A stretch of DNA of 62,419 nt from Gammaproteobacteria bacterium (GTDB lineage: Bacteria; Pseudomonadota; Gammaproteobacteria; SZUA-140), in contig JALSIC010000056.1 in assembly GCA_026981935.1 (NCBI GenBank), positions 1 through 62,419 on the forward strand, given 5' to 3'. Under the pieces are notes generated by a model. The model was not told the origin of the DNA and did no database searches. It worked only from the letters and a program-made list of their open reading frames with translations. This document shows positions 10,910-20,507 of this stretch, one piece after another. Each line of letters starts with the position of its first letter. The stretch's first letter is position 1. Position numbers and translations under genes: made by a program.

Positions 10910-13153
10910 TTGAGCGCCCCAGACCCGGCATCCAATCCGCCTGCCCTGCCCCTGCCACCCCGGGCAGGCGACCTGTTCGCAGCCAGCGGACTGGCGGAGG
11001 TGCTGGGCGAATACCTGGACGAGGCACAGGTCGCCGCCGTGCGGCGGGCCTATGAGTTCGGCGCCGAGGCACACAAGGGACAACGGCGCCGTTCCGGCGA
11101 ACCCTACATCACCCACCCCCTGGCGGTGGCGCGCATCCTGGCGGAGATGCGCATGAATACCGAGTGCATCCAGGCGGCCATCCTCCACGACGTGATCGAG
11201 GACACGCCCATTCCCAAGGAGGAGATCGAGGGGCGGTTCGGCGCCGAGGTGGCGGAGATGGTGGACGGCGTGAGCAAGCTCACCCAGATCCGCTTCGAGA
11301 GCCACATGGAGGAGCAGGCCGAGAATTTCCGCAAGATGCTGCTGGCCACGGTTCAGGACATCCGGGTCATCATCATCAAGCTGGCGGACCGTCTGCACAA
11401 CATGCGCACCCTGGGCGCCATGCCTGCCGCGGCACGCCGCCGCATCGCCCGCGAGACCCTGGAGATCTACGCGCCCATTGCCAACCGCCTCGGGATGAGT
11501 ACCCTGCGCACGGAACTCCAGGAGCTGGGTTTTGCCGAGTACTATCCCATGCGTTACCGCATTCTGGCGGAGGCGGTGCGCAAGGCCCGCGGCAATCGCA
11601 AGGAGGTCATCACCCGCATCCGCGAGACCATCGAGCAGCGCCTGGAAATGGAGGGGCTGCAGGGGCGGGTGGAAGGCCGGGAAAAACATCTCTACAGCAT
11701 CTATGAGAAGATGCGCAGCAAGCACCTCTCTTTTTCCGAGGTCTTCGATGTCTACGCCTTTCGCATCATCGTGGATTCCGTGGATGCCTGTTACCGCATG
11801 CTGGGCGTGATCCACAATCTCTACAAGCCGGTGCCGGGCAAGTTCAAGGACTATATCGCCATTCCCAAGGCCAACGGTTATCAATCCCTGCACACGGTGC
11901 TGTTCGGCCCCTATGGCCTGCCCATCGAGGTGCAGATCCGTTCCGAGGAGATGCAGAAGGTGGCCGAAGCGGGGGTGGCCGCCCACTGGCTGTACAAGCT
12001 GGGCGACAACGATTCGCCCCAGAGCACCACCCAGAAGCGCATCCGCGAGTGGATGCGGGGCCTGCTGGAACTGCAGAAGAATGCCGGCAATTCCCTGGAT
12101 TTCCTGGAAAACGTCAAGATCGACCTGTTTCCTGACGAGGTCTACGTGTTCACCCCCAAGGGGCGTATCATGGCGCTGCCCCGCGGCGCCACGGCGGTGG
12201 ACTTTGCCTATGCGGTGCATACGGACGTGGGCAACACCTGCGTGGCGGCGAAGATCGACCGGCAGCTGGCGCCCCTGAGTTCGCCCCTGCAGAACGGCCA
12301 GTCGGTGGAGATCATCACCGCCCCCGGGGCGCGGCCCAACCCCACCTGGCTCAATTTCGTGGTCACCGCCAAGGCCCGTTCCACCATCCGCAACTATCTG
12401 AAGAATCTCAAGCGCGAGGAATCCATCAGCCTGGGCCGGCGCCTCCTGGAACAGGCCCTGCGCACCCACGGCCTGAGTCTTGCGGAGCTGGAATCACGCA
12501 GCGCCTCCCTGCTGGCGGAATTCAGGTGCAAGCGGGTGGAGGACCTCTTCGAGGACATCGGCCTGGGCAACCGCCTGGCACCCCTGGTGGCGCAACGCCT
12601 GGAAGAACTGGTGGCCGACGGCGGGCAGACGCCGCGCCGGCCACGTGCCATCCGGGACGTGTTCGCGCGTTATGTGCCGGCCTGGCTGGGGGGGGCGCGC
12701 AGCAGTCCCCGGCCTCTCGTCATCAAGGGCACGGAGGGCATGGTGGTCACGTTCGCCAAGTGCTGTCATCCCATCCCCGGCGACCCCATCCAGGGTTTCG
12801 TGTCCGCCGGCCGTGGCATCGTGATCCATACCGAGTCCTGCAAGAACATCAAGGAATTCCGCAAGCACCCGGAGAAGTGGGTCAACGTCCAGTGGCAGAC
12901 CGACATCGAAGAGGAGTTCCCCGTGGAGATCCGGGTCTACGTGGTCAACCGCCGCGGCGTGCTGGCCACCGTGGCCGCCGCCATCTCGGAAATGGACATC
13001 AACATCAGTAACGTGGTCATCGAGGAGCACGACGGCAAGTACAGTTCCATCGTGTTCACCATTGCGGTGCGCGGACGCGTGCACCTCGCGCGGCTCATGC
13101 GCCATATCCGCACCATCGACATGGTGGTGAAGATTGCCCGGAAGAAGGGATGA
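10910..13153 (+). CDS. spoT: Bifunctional (p)ppGpp synthetase/hydrolase
   Basis: Makes and degrades the alarmone (p)ppGpp. Domain order: HD hydrolase (HD pair at residues 93-94 in ILHDVIEDTP, so hydrolysis should be active), RelA synthetase (FKDYIAIPKANGYQSLHT), TGS (residues near 400-460), zinc-finger or helical region with KCCHPIPGDPI, and C-terminal ACT. 747 residues is slightly longer than E. coli SpoT, with about 25 extra Pro/Ala-rich N-terminal residues. The start is a TTG at 10910, because no ATG lies in frame before the conserved part. A weak start following rpoZ by 8 bases suggests translational coupling. Its stop codon is only two bases from a family 2 MITE. Confidence 0.96.
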   Translation: MSAPDPASNPPALPLPPRAGDLFAASGLAEVLGEYLDEAQVAAVRRAYEFGAEAHKGQRRRSGEPYITHPLAVARILAEMRMNTECIQAAILHDVIEDTPIPKEEIEGRFGAEVAEMVDGVSKLTQIRFESHMEEQAENFRKMLLATVQDIRVIIIKLADRLHNMRTLGAMPAAARRRIARETLEIYAPIANRLGMSTLRTELQELGFAEYYPMRYRILAEAVRKARGNRKEVITRIRETIEQRLEMEGLQGRVEGREKHLYSIYEKMRSKHLSFSEVFDVYAFRIIVDSVDACYRMLGVIHNLYKPVPGKFKDYIAIPKANGYQSLHTVLFGPYGLPIEVQIRSEEMQKVAEAGVAAHWLYKLGDNDSPQSTTQKRIREWMRGLLELQKNAGNSLDFLENVKIDLFPDEVYVFTPKGRIMALPRGATAVDFAYAVHTDVGNTCVAAKIDRQLAPLSSPLQNGQSVEIITAPGARPNPTWLNFVVTAKARSTIRNYLKNLKREESISLGRRLLEQALRTHGLSLAELESRSASLLAEFRCKRVEDLFEDIGLGNRLAPLVAQRLEELVADGGQTPRRPRAIRDVFARYVPAWLGGARSSPRPLVIKGTEGMVVTFAKCCHPIPGDPIQGFVSAGRGIVIHTESCKNIKEFRKHPEKWVNVQWQTDIEEEFPVEIRVYVVNRRGVLATVAAAISEMDINISNVVIEEHDGKYSSIVFTIAVRGRVHLARLMRHIRTIDMVVKIARKKG

Positions 13154-13155
13154 TA

Positions 13156-13436
13156 TTAACCCGGCAACAATATATGTCATGTTCAGCCGCCGCGTGCGGA
13201 CACGCAGCAAGGCGGCGGAGCGCCGCTGTAGCCATTCTACAGCAAGCTTCGCCAACACCGTCTGCGTGCGCGCACGCGGCGGCCTGCCATATGAATTTCA
13301 ACAAGTCAGGCGTTTCAGGCAGGCGCCGGCTCGGTGTTGCGGCACTTGGCAAGGGCCGGGCCATTCCCTGCGTGCCGCGCCTTGATCCAGCGCCTGCCTG
13401 AAACGCTGAACGCGATATATATTGTTGCCGGGTTAA
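13156..13436. mobile_element. Family 2 MITE-like element, full copy
   Basis: A 281-base non-coding element. Terminal inverted repeats are TTAACCCGGCAACAATATAT at the left and its mirror at 13417-13436. The flanks are TA on both sides (13154-13155 and 13437-13438). The right half contains a perfect 16-base inverted repeat, CGTTTCAGGCAGGCGC at about 13310 and GCGCCTGCCTGAAACG at about 13390. That repeat encloses a core closely resembling the core of family 1. The element lies between the spoT stop codon and ridA and may act as a transcription break or spacer. It does not interrupt a gene. Short reading frames across it are not genes. Confidence 0.85.
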
Positions 13437-13468
13437 TAAATTGAGTCACGATTGATGAAGGGGGAGGC

Positions 13469-13852
13469 ATGAAGAGGGAGATCATCGACACCCGGGAGGC
13501 ACCCGACGCCATAGGCACGTATTCCCAGGCCGTGAAAGTGGGGCAGACCGTGTACCTGTCGGGCCAGATACCGCTGGATCCCGCCACCATGACGCTGGTG
13601 GCAGGAGACATGGAGGCACAGATCGTGCGGGTCTTCGAGAATCTGCGCGCCGTGGCCCGGGCCGCAGGCGGCGATCTGCAGGATGTCGTCAAGCTCAATG
13701 TCTATCTCACCGATCTGGCGCATTTCCCCCTCGTCAACGAGATCATGGCGCGTTATTTTCAGGCACCCTACCCGGCCCGGGCCGCGGTGCAGGTGGCCGC
13801 CCTGCCCAAGGGGGCTGCGGTGGAGATGGATGCTGTCATGCACCTGGCCTGA
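13469..13852 (+). CDS. ridA: RidA family reactive-imine deaminase
   Basis: 127 residues, the full length for the family. RidA hydrolyses 2-aminoacrylate and related imines, products of PLP enzymes, and so protects those enzymes. Signature blocks are [23 protein letters not shown] at the start and [21 protein letters not shown] at the end, with the Arg of the active site in [10 protein letters not shown] 13469 has GGGGGAGG just before it. It is often found next to spoT in gammaproteobacteria. Here the MITE separates the two. Confidence 0.95.
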   Translation: MKREIIDTREAPDAIGTYSQAVKVGQTVYLSGQIPLDPATMTLVAGDMEAQIVRVFENLRAVARAAGGDLQDVVKLNVYLTDLAHFPLVNEIMARYFQAPYPARAAVQVAALPKGAAVEMDAVMHLA

Positions 13853-13882
13853 TGCCGCCCTCCCTCGTATCGCGGGGCATGC

Positions 13883-16018
13883 ATGGGACAATCGCTCACA
13901 AGGGTGCCGGGCAATGCCGTCCGTCTGACGGTGGACAGCCCGGTGACGGCCCTGCGGGGGGTCGGCGGACAGCTGGCTGCACGCCTGGCGCGCCTGGAAA
14001 TCCGGACCGTGGGCGACCTGCTGTTTCATCTGCCCCTGCGCTACCAGGATCGTACCCGTGTCCTGCCCATGGGCGCCTTGCGCCCCGGCATGGAGGCGCT
14101 GGTGTGCGGGCAGGTCCAGCTCACCCAGGTCAAGTATGGCCGGCGACGCATGCTGCTCTCGCGCCTGAACGACGGGACGGGAACGCTCACCCTGCGTTTT
14201 TTCCATTTCGGCGCCGCGCAGCAGCAGGCCCTGGAAAAGGGCGTGTGGCTGCAATGTTTCGGTGAGATCCGCAAGGGCCCGGCCACGCTGGAAATGGTCC
14301 ACCCCGAATACCGGCGCCTTGCCGGCGGGGTCCCCGAGCCTGCCACGACGCTGACACCGGTCTATCCCGCCACCGAGGGGGTGGGACAGCACACGCTGCG
14401 CAGGCTGGTGACCCAGGCCCTGGCATCGCTGTTGCCGGAACCGGCCGATGAGCACGGGCGGGGCGGGATTGCGGAGCTGGTGCCGGAGAGCCTGCTGGCG
14501 CGCTGGTCCCTGCCCTCGCTGCGCGAGGCCCTGGACTGGATCCACCGTCCGCCCGCGGACACGGATCTTCGCGGCCTGGAAGCGGGCACCCATCCCATGC
14601 GCCGGCGTCTTGCCTGGGAGGAGCTGCTGGCCCATCACCTGAGCCTGCGCCGCCTGCGTCATCAGCGGCGGTGTCACCGCGCGCCGGTCCTCGAGGGCGA
14701 CGGTGCCCTGGTGGCGGCCTTCCTGCGCGCACTGCCCTTCGAGCCCACCGGTGCCCAGCGCCGCGTCCTCGCCGAGATCCGCCGCGACCTGGCGCGGCCT
14801 GTGCCCATGCAGCGCCTGGTACAGGGGGATGTGGGATCCGGCAAGACCCTGGTGGCGGCCGGGGCGGTGCTGGCGGCGGTGGAGGCCGGCTGGCAGGCGG
14901 CGGTGATGGCCCCCACCGAGCTGCTGGCGGAGCAGCATTATCACAATTTCCGGAGCTGGCTGGCACCGCTGGGGGTACAGGTGGCCTGGTTGTCGGGAAG
15001 GAGCCGGGGCCAGGCGCGTGAGGAGGCCTTGCAGGCGATTGCCGCGGGGCGGACCGCCGTGGCGGTGGGAACCCATGCCCTGTTTCAGGACGCGGTGACC
15101 TTTGCCGCCCTGGGACTGGTGGTGGTGGACGAGCAGCATCGCTTCGGGGTGCATCAGCGCCTGGCGCTCCGGGAGAAGGGCCGGCAGGGGGACCGGAGGC
15201 CGCACCAGCTCATCATGACGGCCACGCCCATCCCGCGTACCCTCATGATGAGCGCCTATGCCGATCTGGACTGCTCGGTGATCGACGAGCTGCCACCCGG
15301 TCGTCAGACGGTGGATACCGTCATCGTCTCCGGCCGGCGTCGCGCCGAGGTGCTGGCGCGGGTGCGCCATGTCTGCCGGGCCGGCCGCCAGGCCTATTGG
15401 GTCTGTCCTCTCATCGAGGAATCGGAGCAGCTCCAGTGCCAGGCCGCCACGGAGACCGCGGCAATGCTCGCCGAGGCCCTGCCGGAGTTGCGCGTGGGGC
15501 TGGTCCACGGACGCCTTGCACCGGCGGAGAAGGAGGCGGTGATGGGCGACTTCAAATCCGGCGGGATTCATCTCCTGGTGGCCACTACCGTGATCGAGGT
15601 GGGGGTCGATGTGCCCAATGCCAGCCTCATGATCATCGAGAACGCCGAGCGCCTGGGGCTTGCCCAGCTTCACCAGCTGCGCGGCCGGGTGGGCCGGGGC
15701 AGTGAGAAAAGCGTCTGTGTTCTGATGTATCATGCCCCGCTGTCGGCCCGCGGGCGCGAGCGCCTCGCGGCCCTGCGCGACTGCAATGACGGTTTCGAGA
15801 TCGCGCGCCGCGACCTGGCGCTGCGGGGGCCGGGGGAGGTGCTGGGCACGCGCCAGGCGGGCCTGGCCCAGTTGCGGGTCGCCGATCTGTTGCGTGACCA
15901 GGACCTGCTCCCCCAGGTGAATGAAGCGGCCCGGATATTGTTGCAGGAATATCCGGAGCGGGTGCCGTCCCTGATCCGCCGCTGGCTGGGGGATGGCGCA
16001 AAGTATGCCGGCGTGTGA
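13883..16018 (+). CDS. recG: ATP-dependent DNA helicase RecG
   Basis: Branched-DNA translocase that remodels stalled forks and Holliday junctions. It has 711 residues (family about 690). The N-terminal wedge/OB domain covers residues 1-200. The helicase core follows: Walker A GDVGSGKT near residue 315, the DExH box as DEQH in VVVDEQHRFGVHQR, motif III in TATPIPRT, and the C-terminal helicase motifs HGRLAPAEKEAVM and QLRGRVGRG. ATG 13883 follows ridA by 30 bases; some N-terminal residues may be extra. It lies in the common spoT-ridA-recG order. Confidence 0.97.
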   Translation: MGQSLTRVPGNAVRLTVDSPVTALRGVGGQLAARLARLEIRTVGDLLFHLPLRYQDRTRVLPMGALRPGMEALVCGQVQLTQVKYGRRRMLLSRLNDGTGTLTLRFFHFGAAQQQALEKGVWLQCFGEIRKGPATLEMVHPEYRRLAGGVPEPATTLTPVYPATEGVGQHTLRRLVTQALASLLPEPADEHGRGGIAELVPESLLARWSLPSLREALDWIHRPPADTDLRGLEAGTHPMRRRLAWEELLAHHLSLRRLRHQRRCHRAPVLEGDGALVAAFLRALPFEPTGAQRRVLAEIRRDLARPVPMQRLVQGDVGSGKTLVAAGAVLAAVEAGWQAAVMAPTELLAEQHYHNFRSWLAPLGVQVAWLSGRSRGQAREEALQAIAAGRTAVAVGTHALFQDAVTFAALGLVVVDEQHRFGVHQRLALREKGRQGDRRPHQLIMTATPIPRTLMMSAYADLDCSVIDELPPGRQTVDTVIVSGRRRAEVLARVRHVCRAGRQAYWVCPLIEESEQLQCQAATETAAMLAEALPELRVGLVHGRLAPAEKEAVMGDFKSGGIHLLVATTVIEVGVDVPNASLMIIENAERLGLAQLHQLRGRVGRGSEKSVCVLMYHAPLSARGRERLAALRDCNDGFEIARRDLALRGPGEVLGTRQAGLAQLRVADLLRDQDLLPQVNEAARILLQEYPERVPSLIRRWLGDGAKYAGV

Positions 16019-16068
16019 GACGCCCGGGATGGGCCGGGATGGAAAAGGGTTCGAGAGGAAAAAGAAGC

Positions 16069-16692
16069 ATGAACAGCGTGCAGGAGGCGGGGCATGGGTC
16101 CCGTCCGGAAGGCCTGGGATGGATGGCGGGCGGGCTGCGCTGGCGTCCGCCGGCGGTGCTGGGAAAGTACCGCCTGCCCCGGGGGCTCGCATCCTGGCTG
16201 CTGGACGACTCCTCGCTTACCCGCCGTCTGCAACGGCGTTGCCACGGCGCCTTCCGGGTGCGCATACTGGATCAGGGCTGGCGCCGGCCACTGGAGGATG
16301 AGCGGCGCGCCCTGGGGCTGCGTCCCCGGGCCAGGGCGTGGGTGCGCCAGGTCCATCTGCTCTGCGACGGGCGGCCCTGGGTGTATGCCCGCACCGTGAT
16401 TCCCGCCGCCACCCTCCACGGGGGGCAGCAGCGCTTGGCGCGCCTGGGCGAGCGCCCCCTGGGGGCCATGCTGTTCGCCGATTGCACCGTGCGCCGGGGT
16501 GGCCTGGAGATCGCGCGCATCGCGGCGGGGCATCCGCTTTTCCGTGCCGCCCTGGGAGAGGATGCGCCGGGGAGCGCCGCCGTGGCGGCGATCTGGGGGC
16601 GGCGTTCGCTGTTTTTTTTTGGCACGCGCCCCCTCCTGGTGAGCGAGATTTTTCTGCCCGCACTCGTTGGCACTTCGGAAGTGCCGCGGTGA
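16069..16692 (+). CDS. ubiC: Chorismate lyase
   Basis: Removes pyruvate from chorismate to give 4-hydroxybenzoate, the first committed step of ubiquinone synthesis. The 207 residues starting at ATG 16069 (preceded by GAGAGGAAAAAGAAGC) fit the family. Conserved elements include [13 protein letters not shown], the loop with [21 protein letters not shown] (substrate Arg region), [11 protein letters not shown] and [20 protein letters not shown] with the catalytic Glu. An earlier in-frame ATG at 16015 would overlap recG and adds a basic tail, so it is not preferred. It is followed closely by ubiA. Confidence 0.93.
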   Translation: MNSVQEAGHGSRPEGLGWMAGGLRWRPPAVLGKYRLPRGLASWLLDDSSLTRRLQRRCHGAFRVRILDQGWRRPLEDERRALGLRPRARAWVRQVHLLCDGRPWVYARTVIPAATLHGGQQRLARLGERPLGAMLFADCTVRRGGLEIARIAAGHPLFRAALGEDAPGSAAVAAIWGRRSLFFFGTRPLLVSEIFLPALVGTSEVPR

Positions 16693-16714
16693 CGGAAGGG
16701 GGAGAGGAGACAGG

Positions 16715-17704
16715 ATGCGTCTGCACATGAATCGGTCCGGCAGTCCAGCAGGTGGTTCCTCCGGCAGGATGACGGACAGATCCCGGAGCAGATCCCGGCG
16801 CGATGCCTCTGGAAATGCCCCTGGAAATGCCCCTGGGAATGCCTCTGTCCGTGCGCCGGGACTGGGGGCCTATCTGCGCCTCATGCGTTTCGACCGGCCC
16901 ATCGGCATCATGCTCCTGCTGTGGCCCACGCTCTGGGCGTTGTGGATGGCCGCCGGCGGTCTGCCCGACGGGCACGTGGCACTGGTGTTCGTGCTGGGGG
17001 TGGTGCTCATGCGCGCCGCCGGCTGCGTCATCAACGACTATGCCGACCGTGGCTTCGACCCCTTCGTGGCCCGCACCCGCAACCGTCCCCTGGCGCGCGG
17101 CGAGATCAGTCCCCGCGCGGCCCTGGTGCTGTTCGTGGTGCTGTGCCTGGCGGCCTTTGCCCTCGTATTGACCTTGAACACCCTGACCGTCCTGCTCTCC
17201 TTCGTGGGTGCCTTCCTCGCCGCCACCTACCCTTTCGTGAAACGCTATTCCCACCTGCCCCAGATCTATCTGGGCGCGGCCTTCGGCTGGGCGGTGCCCA
17301 TGGTCTTTGCGGCCCAGACCGGCGCGGTGCCCCGCGAGGCCTGGCTGCTGTTCCTGGCCACGGTGCTGTGGGCCACGGCCTATGACACCATGTATGCCAT
17401 GGTGGACCGGGAAGACGATCTCAAGATCGGGGTCAAGTCCACCGCGATCCTGTTCGGCGATGCCGACCGCCTCATCATCGGGCTCATCCAGGGCCTGTTC
17501 TTTCTCGTCATGTGGCTGCTGGGACGGCAACTGGAACTGGGTTTCTGGTATGATCTGGGGCTGGCCGCGGCCGGGGTGCTGGCGCTCTATCAGCAGTACC
17601 TGATACGCTACCGCGAGCCCCGCGCCTGTTTTCGCGCCTTTCTCAACAACAACTGGCTGGGTGCGGTGATTTTCGCCGGTGTCGCCATGGCGTATCTGGG
17701 ATGA
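16715..17704 (+). CDS. ubiA: 4-hydroxybenzoate polyprenyltransferase
   Basis: Membrane prenyltransferase that attaches the polyprenyl tail to 4-hydroxybenzoate. About eight transmembrane helices follow a 45-residue leader. The first prenyl-diphosphate-binding Asp motif, [19 protein letters not shown], corresponds to the family NDxxD site, and the second is [20 protein letters not shown]. The start at ATG 16715 has GGAGAGGAGA before it. The leader carries a small tandem repeat of a 12-base unit (GGAAATGCCCCT-like) encoding [12 protein letters not shown], unusual for UbiA. It is coupled to ubiC, 22 bases away. The pair commits chorismate to ubiquinone and fits a respiratory lifestyle. Confidence 0.96.
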   Translation: MRLHMNRSGSPAGGSSGRMTDRSRSRSRRDASGNAPGNAPGNASVRAPGLGAYLRLMRFDRPIGIMLLLWPTLWALWMAAGGLPDGHVALVFVLGVVLMRAAGCVINDYADRGFDPFVARTRNRPLARGEISPRAALVLFVVLCLAAFALVLTLNTLTVLLSFVGAFLAATYPFVKRYSHLPQIYLGAAFGWAVPMVFAAQTGAVPREAWLLFLATVLWATAYDTMYAMVDREDDLKIGVKSTAILFGDADRLIIGLIQGLFFLVMWLLGRQLELGFWYDLGLAAAGVLALYQQYLIRYREPRACFRAFLNNNWLGAVIFAGVAMAYLG

Positions 17705-17743
17705 TCTTGTCCAACCTTGCGTTTTAGCCGCTGAGGAAGTTCA

Positions 17744-18712
17744 TTGCTGTTATCGATCGGTGCCGTCGTGGGCGGCTTTGTGCTCTTGGTCTGGGGCGCG
17801 GAACGCTTCGTCGTCGGCGCCTCCGCCACGGCGCGCAATCTCGGTGTTTCGCCGCTCATCATCGGGCTGACCATTGTCGCCCTGGGGACATCCGCGCCCG
17901 AGATGGTGGTCTCTGCCGTCGCCTCCTGGCAGGGCAGCACGGGCATCGCCTTCGGCAATGCCATCGGTTCCAATATCACCAACATCTCCCTGGTGCTGGG
18001 GGCCACGGCGCTCATCGTACCGCTCCAGGTCCGGTCGGACACCTTGCGCCGCGAGTTGCCCATTCTCCTGCTGATCATGTTCTTCGGCCTGTCCCTGATT
18101 CTCGATGGGGACATGAATCGTGGCGATGGTCTGCTCTTGTTCGCGGGACTGGCCATCATGATCTACTGGCTGGTGCGCCTGGGCTTGCGCAGCCGGGGCA
18201 CGGATCCCATCGTCAGCGAATTCGAGCACGAGATTCCGGAGCAGATGCCCCCCATCCGGGCCCTGGCGTGGCTGTTTCTGGGGATGGTGATCCTCTTCGT
18301 CAGTTCCCGCATCCTGGTGTGGGGGGCGGTGAACATCGCCCAGGCCCTGGGGGTGAGCGACCTGGTGATCGGCCTGACCATCATCGCCATCGGTACCAGC
18401 CTGCCGGAGCTGGCGGCCTGCATCATGAGTGCGCTCAAGAACGAGCCCGACATCGCGGTGGGCAACGTCATCGGTTCCAACATGTTCAATCTCCTGGGGG
18501 TGATGGCCATGCCGGGGCTGCTGGCGCCCGGACTGGTGAACGAAGGCGTGCTGGTGCGGGACTATCCGTGGATGCTGGTTCTGACCCTCGCCCTGTTCGT
18601 CATGGCCTATGGATTCCGCGGTCCCGGCCGTATCAACCGTCCGGAGGGGGGGCTGTTGCTGGCGGCCTATGCCGGCTACCTGTATGTGCTCTACCGGGCC
18701 CACGGCGCCTGA
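17744..18712 (+). CDS. yrbG: Calcium/sodium antiporter, CaxA/YrbG family
   Basis: Inner-membrane cation exchanger with two homologous halves of about five helices each. Alpha-repeat motifs are GLTIVALGTSAPEMVVS in the first half and GLTIIAIGTSLPELAACI in the second, each with the conserved GTS and Glu. Also conserved are AFGNAIGSNI and AVGNVIGSNM. 322 residues is the family length. The start is TTG 17744, preceded by GAGGAAG, because no ATG is near the first helix. In E. coli, yrbG heads the kdsD-kdsC-lpt cluster and the order is the same here, 173 bases before kdsD. Confidence 0.92.
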   Translation: MLLSIGAVVGGFVLLVWGAERFVVGASATARNLGVSPLIIGLTIVALGTSAPEMVVSAVASWQGSTGIAFGNAIGSNITNISLVLGATALIVPLQVRSDTLRRELPILLLIMFFGLSLILDGDMNRGDGLLLFAGLAIMIYWLVRLGLRSRGTDPIVSEFEHEIPEQMPPIRALAWLFLGMVILFVSSRILVWGAVNIAQALGVSDLVIGLTIIAIGTSLPELAACIMSALKNEPDIAVGNVIGSNMFNLLGVMAMPGLLAPGLVNEGVLVRDYPWMLVLTLALFVMAYGFRGPGRINRPEGGLLLAAYAGYLYVLYRAHGA

Positions 18713-18885
18713 ACAGTGGCTGATGTGTGCCTTTGCAGTCCTGGATTGAGTACACTACGGGTGATGTGCGGAAAGACACCGCGCAGTGTTTCCGGGGCCT
18801 GAAGAGATCCTGAAGCGATCTGGGCAAGAGATTTGGGGAGATCCCATATTCAGGCGATGACACTGAGTTCGAAAGGAGTGCTGAC

Positions 18886-19914
18886 TTGAAAGAAAACACC
18901 CTGGCCGTGGAAACCCGCGAGCCTGCGCCGGCCCTGGCGCCCGGCGAGGCGGAGCGGCTGCGCGCGCTGGGTCTGGCGGTGATCCGCACCGAGGCCGAGG
19001 CAGTGGCCGCCCTGGCGGGGCGCATCGGCGATGCCTTCGTGCGTGCCTGCACCTACATGCTCCATTGCGAGGGCCGCATCGTGGTCCTGGGGATGGGCAA
19101 GTCGGGCCATATCGGGAGCAAGATTGCGGCCACCCTGGCCAGTACGGGCAGTCCGGCCTTTTTCGTCCACCCCGGCGAGGCGAGTCATGGCGATCTGGGC
19201 ATGATCACGGGCAGGGACGTGGTGCTGGCCATTTCCAACTCCGGTGAAACCGAGGAGATCCTCACCATCCTGCCGCTCATCAAGCGCCTGGGCGTGCCGC
19301 TCATCAGCCTCACGGGGCGGCCGCAGTCCACCCTGGCGCGGACCGCCGATGTCAACCTGGACGTCAGCGTGCAACAGGAGGCCTGCCCCCTGGGGCTCGC
19401 GCCCACCTCCAGCACCACTGCGACCCTGGTGATGGGGGATGCCCTGGCGGTGTCGCTGCTGGAGGCGCGGGGGTTCACCGCAGAGGATTTCGCCCGTTCC
19501 CATCCCGGCGGGCGCCTGGGCAGGCGCCTGCTGCTGCTGGTGAAGGACATCATGCATACCGGGGATGCCATTCCCATGGTGGATGTCTCGGCCCGCCTCG
19601 GTGAGGCCCTGGTGGAGATGACCAACAAGGGACTGGGCATGACCGCGGTGGTGGATGGCGATGCGCGCCTCGTGGGCATCTTCACCGACGGCGATCTGCG
19701 CCGCGCCCTGGATCATCGTATCGATGTGCACGAGGCGCGGGTGGCCGAGGTGATGACACCGCACGGCAAGACCGTCACGGCGGATATGCTGGCGGCGGAG
19801 GCCCTGCAGTTCATGGAGGCGAGCAAGATCAACGGCCTGTTCGTGGTGGACGAGGACGACCGCATCGTGGGGGCCTTCAACATGCACGACCTGTTGCGGG
19901 CCGGTGTGGTATGA
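18886..19914 (+). CDS. kdsD: Arabinose 5-phosphate isomerase
   Basis: Converts ribulose 5-phosphate to arabinose 5-phosphate for Kdo synthesis in lipopolysaccharide. The SIS domain (residues 50-190) has VVLGMGKSGHIGSKIAATLAS, FVHPGEASHGDLGM and AISNSGETEEI. Two CBS domains follow (VKDIMHTGDAIPMV and VAEVMTPHGKTVT). 342 residues, family length about 330. The start is TTG 18886 with AAAGGAG upstream. Together with kdsC it is the start of the Kdo/LPS transport block. Confidence 0.95.
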   Translation: MKENTLAVETREPAPALAPGEAERLRALGLAVIRTEAEAVAALAGRIGDAFVRACTYMLHCEGRIVVLGMGKSGHIGSKIAATLASTGSPAFFVHPGEASHGDLGMITGRDVVLAISNSGETEEILTILPLIKRLGVPLISLTGRPQSTLARTADVNLDVSVQQEACPLGLAPTSSTTATLVMGDALAVSLLEARGFTAEDFARSHPGGRLGRRLLLLVKDIMHTGDAIPMVDVSARLGEALVEMTNKGLGMTAVVDGDARLVGIFTDGDLRRALDHRIDVHEARVAEVMTPHGKTVTADMLAAEALQFMEASKINGLFVVDEDDRIVGAFNMHDLLRAGVV

Positions 19915-19957
19915 GGCGTGGTGTGAGCGGCCGTCACGCAGGGGCCGGGAGACCGGC

Positions 19958-20488
19958 ATGATGCAGGACGTGATGCAGCGTGCCGCGCGGGTGCGCCTGG
20001 TGGTCTTCGATGTGGACGGCGTGCTCACCGACGGCGGCCTGTTCATCGACACCGAGGGGCGGGAACACAAAGTGTTCCATTCCCGGGACGGTCACGGCAT
20101 GAAGATGCTGCAACAGAGCGGGGTGGCCATCGCCATCATCACCGGCCGTTCCTCGCCCGCCGTGGCGCACCGCATGGCGAGCCTGGGCATCGAGCATGTC
20201 TATCAGGGGCAGCAGGACAAGCTGCCGGCCTTTCGTGCCTTGCTGCAGTCCCTGTCGCTCTCCGAGGCGCAGACCGCCTACGTGGGTGACGATGTGGTGG
20301 ACCTGCCGGTGATGCGCCGGGCGGGTCTGGCCGTGGCGGTGCAGGACGCCCATGAGCTGGTGAAACGTCATGCCCACTGGATTACGGCGCACGAGGGGGG
20401 GCGCGGCGCCGCCCGTGACGTGTGCGAACTGATCATGGAGGCCCAGGGTCACCTGGAAGCCGCCCTGGGCGCCTATCTGGAGTCCTGA
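19958..20488 (+). CDS. kdsC: Kdo 8-phosphate phosphatase
   Basis: Removes the phosphate of Kdo-8-P to give Kdo, which is later used for lipid A inner core. It is an HAD-type phosphatase of the C0 class: DVDGVLTDGG at residues 18-27, SRDGHGMKML, then GDDVVDLPVM. The 176 residues from ATG 19958 fit the family well. An earlier GTG-frame extension from 19904 would overlap kdsD and is not preferred. It is followed 19 bases later by lptA, so no lptC fits between them. Confidence 0.94.
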   Translation: MMQDVMQRAARVRLVVFDVDGVLTDGGLFIDTEGREHKVFHSRDGHGMKMLQQSGVAIAIITGRSSPAVAHRMASLGIEHVYQGQQDKLPAFRALLQSLSLSEAQTAYVGDDVVDLPVMRRAGLAVAVQDAHELVKRHAHWITAHEGGRGAARDVCELIMEAQGHLEAALGAYLES

Positions 20489-20507
20489 TGGCGGGCGCGT
20501 CGAGGCC

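Noticed and set aside
13095-13401. Short frames across the family 2 MITE
   Set aside because: They consist of inverted-repeat sequence with no ribosome site or protein similarity.
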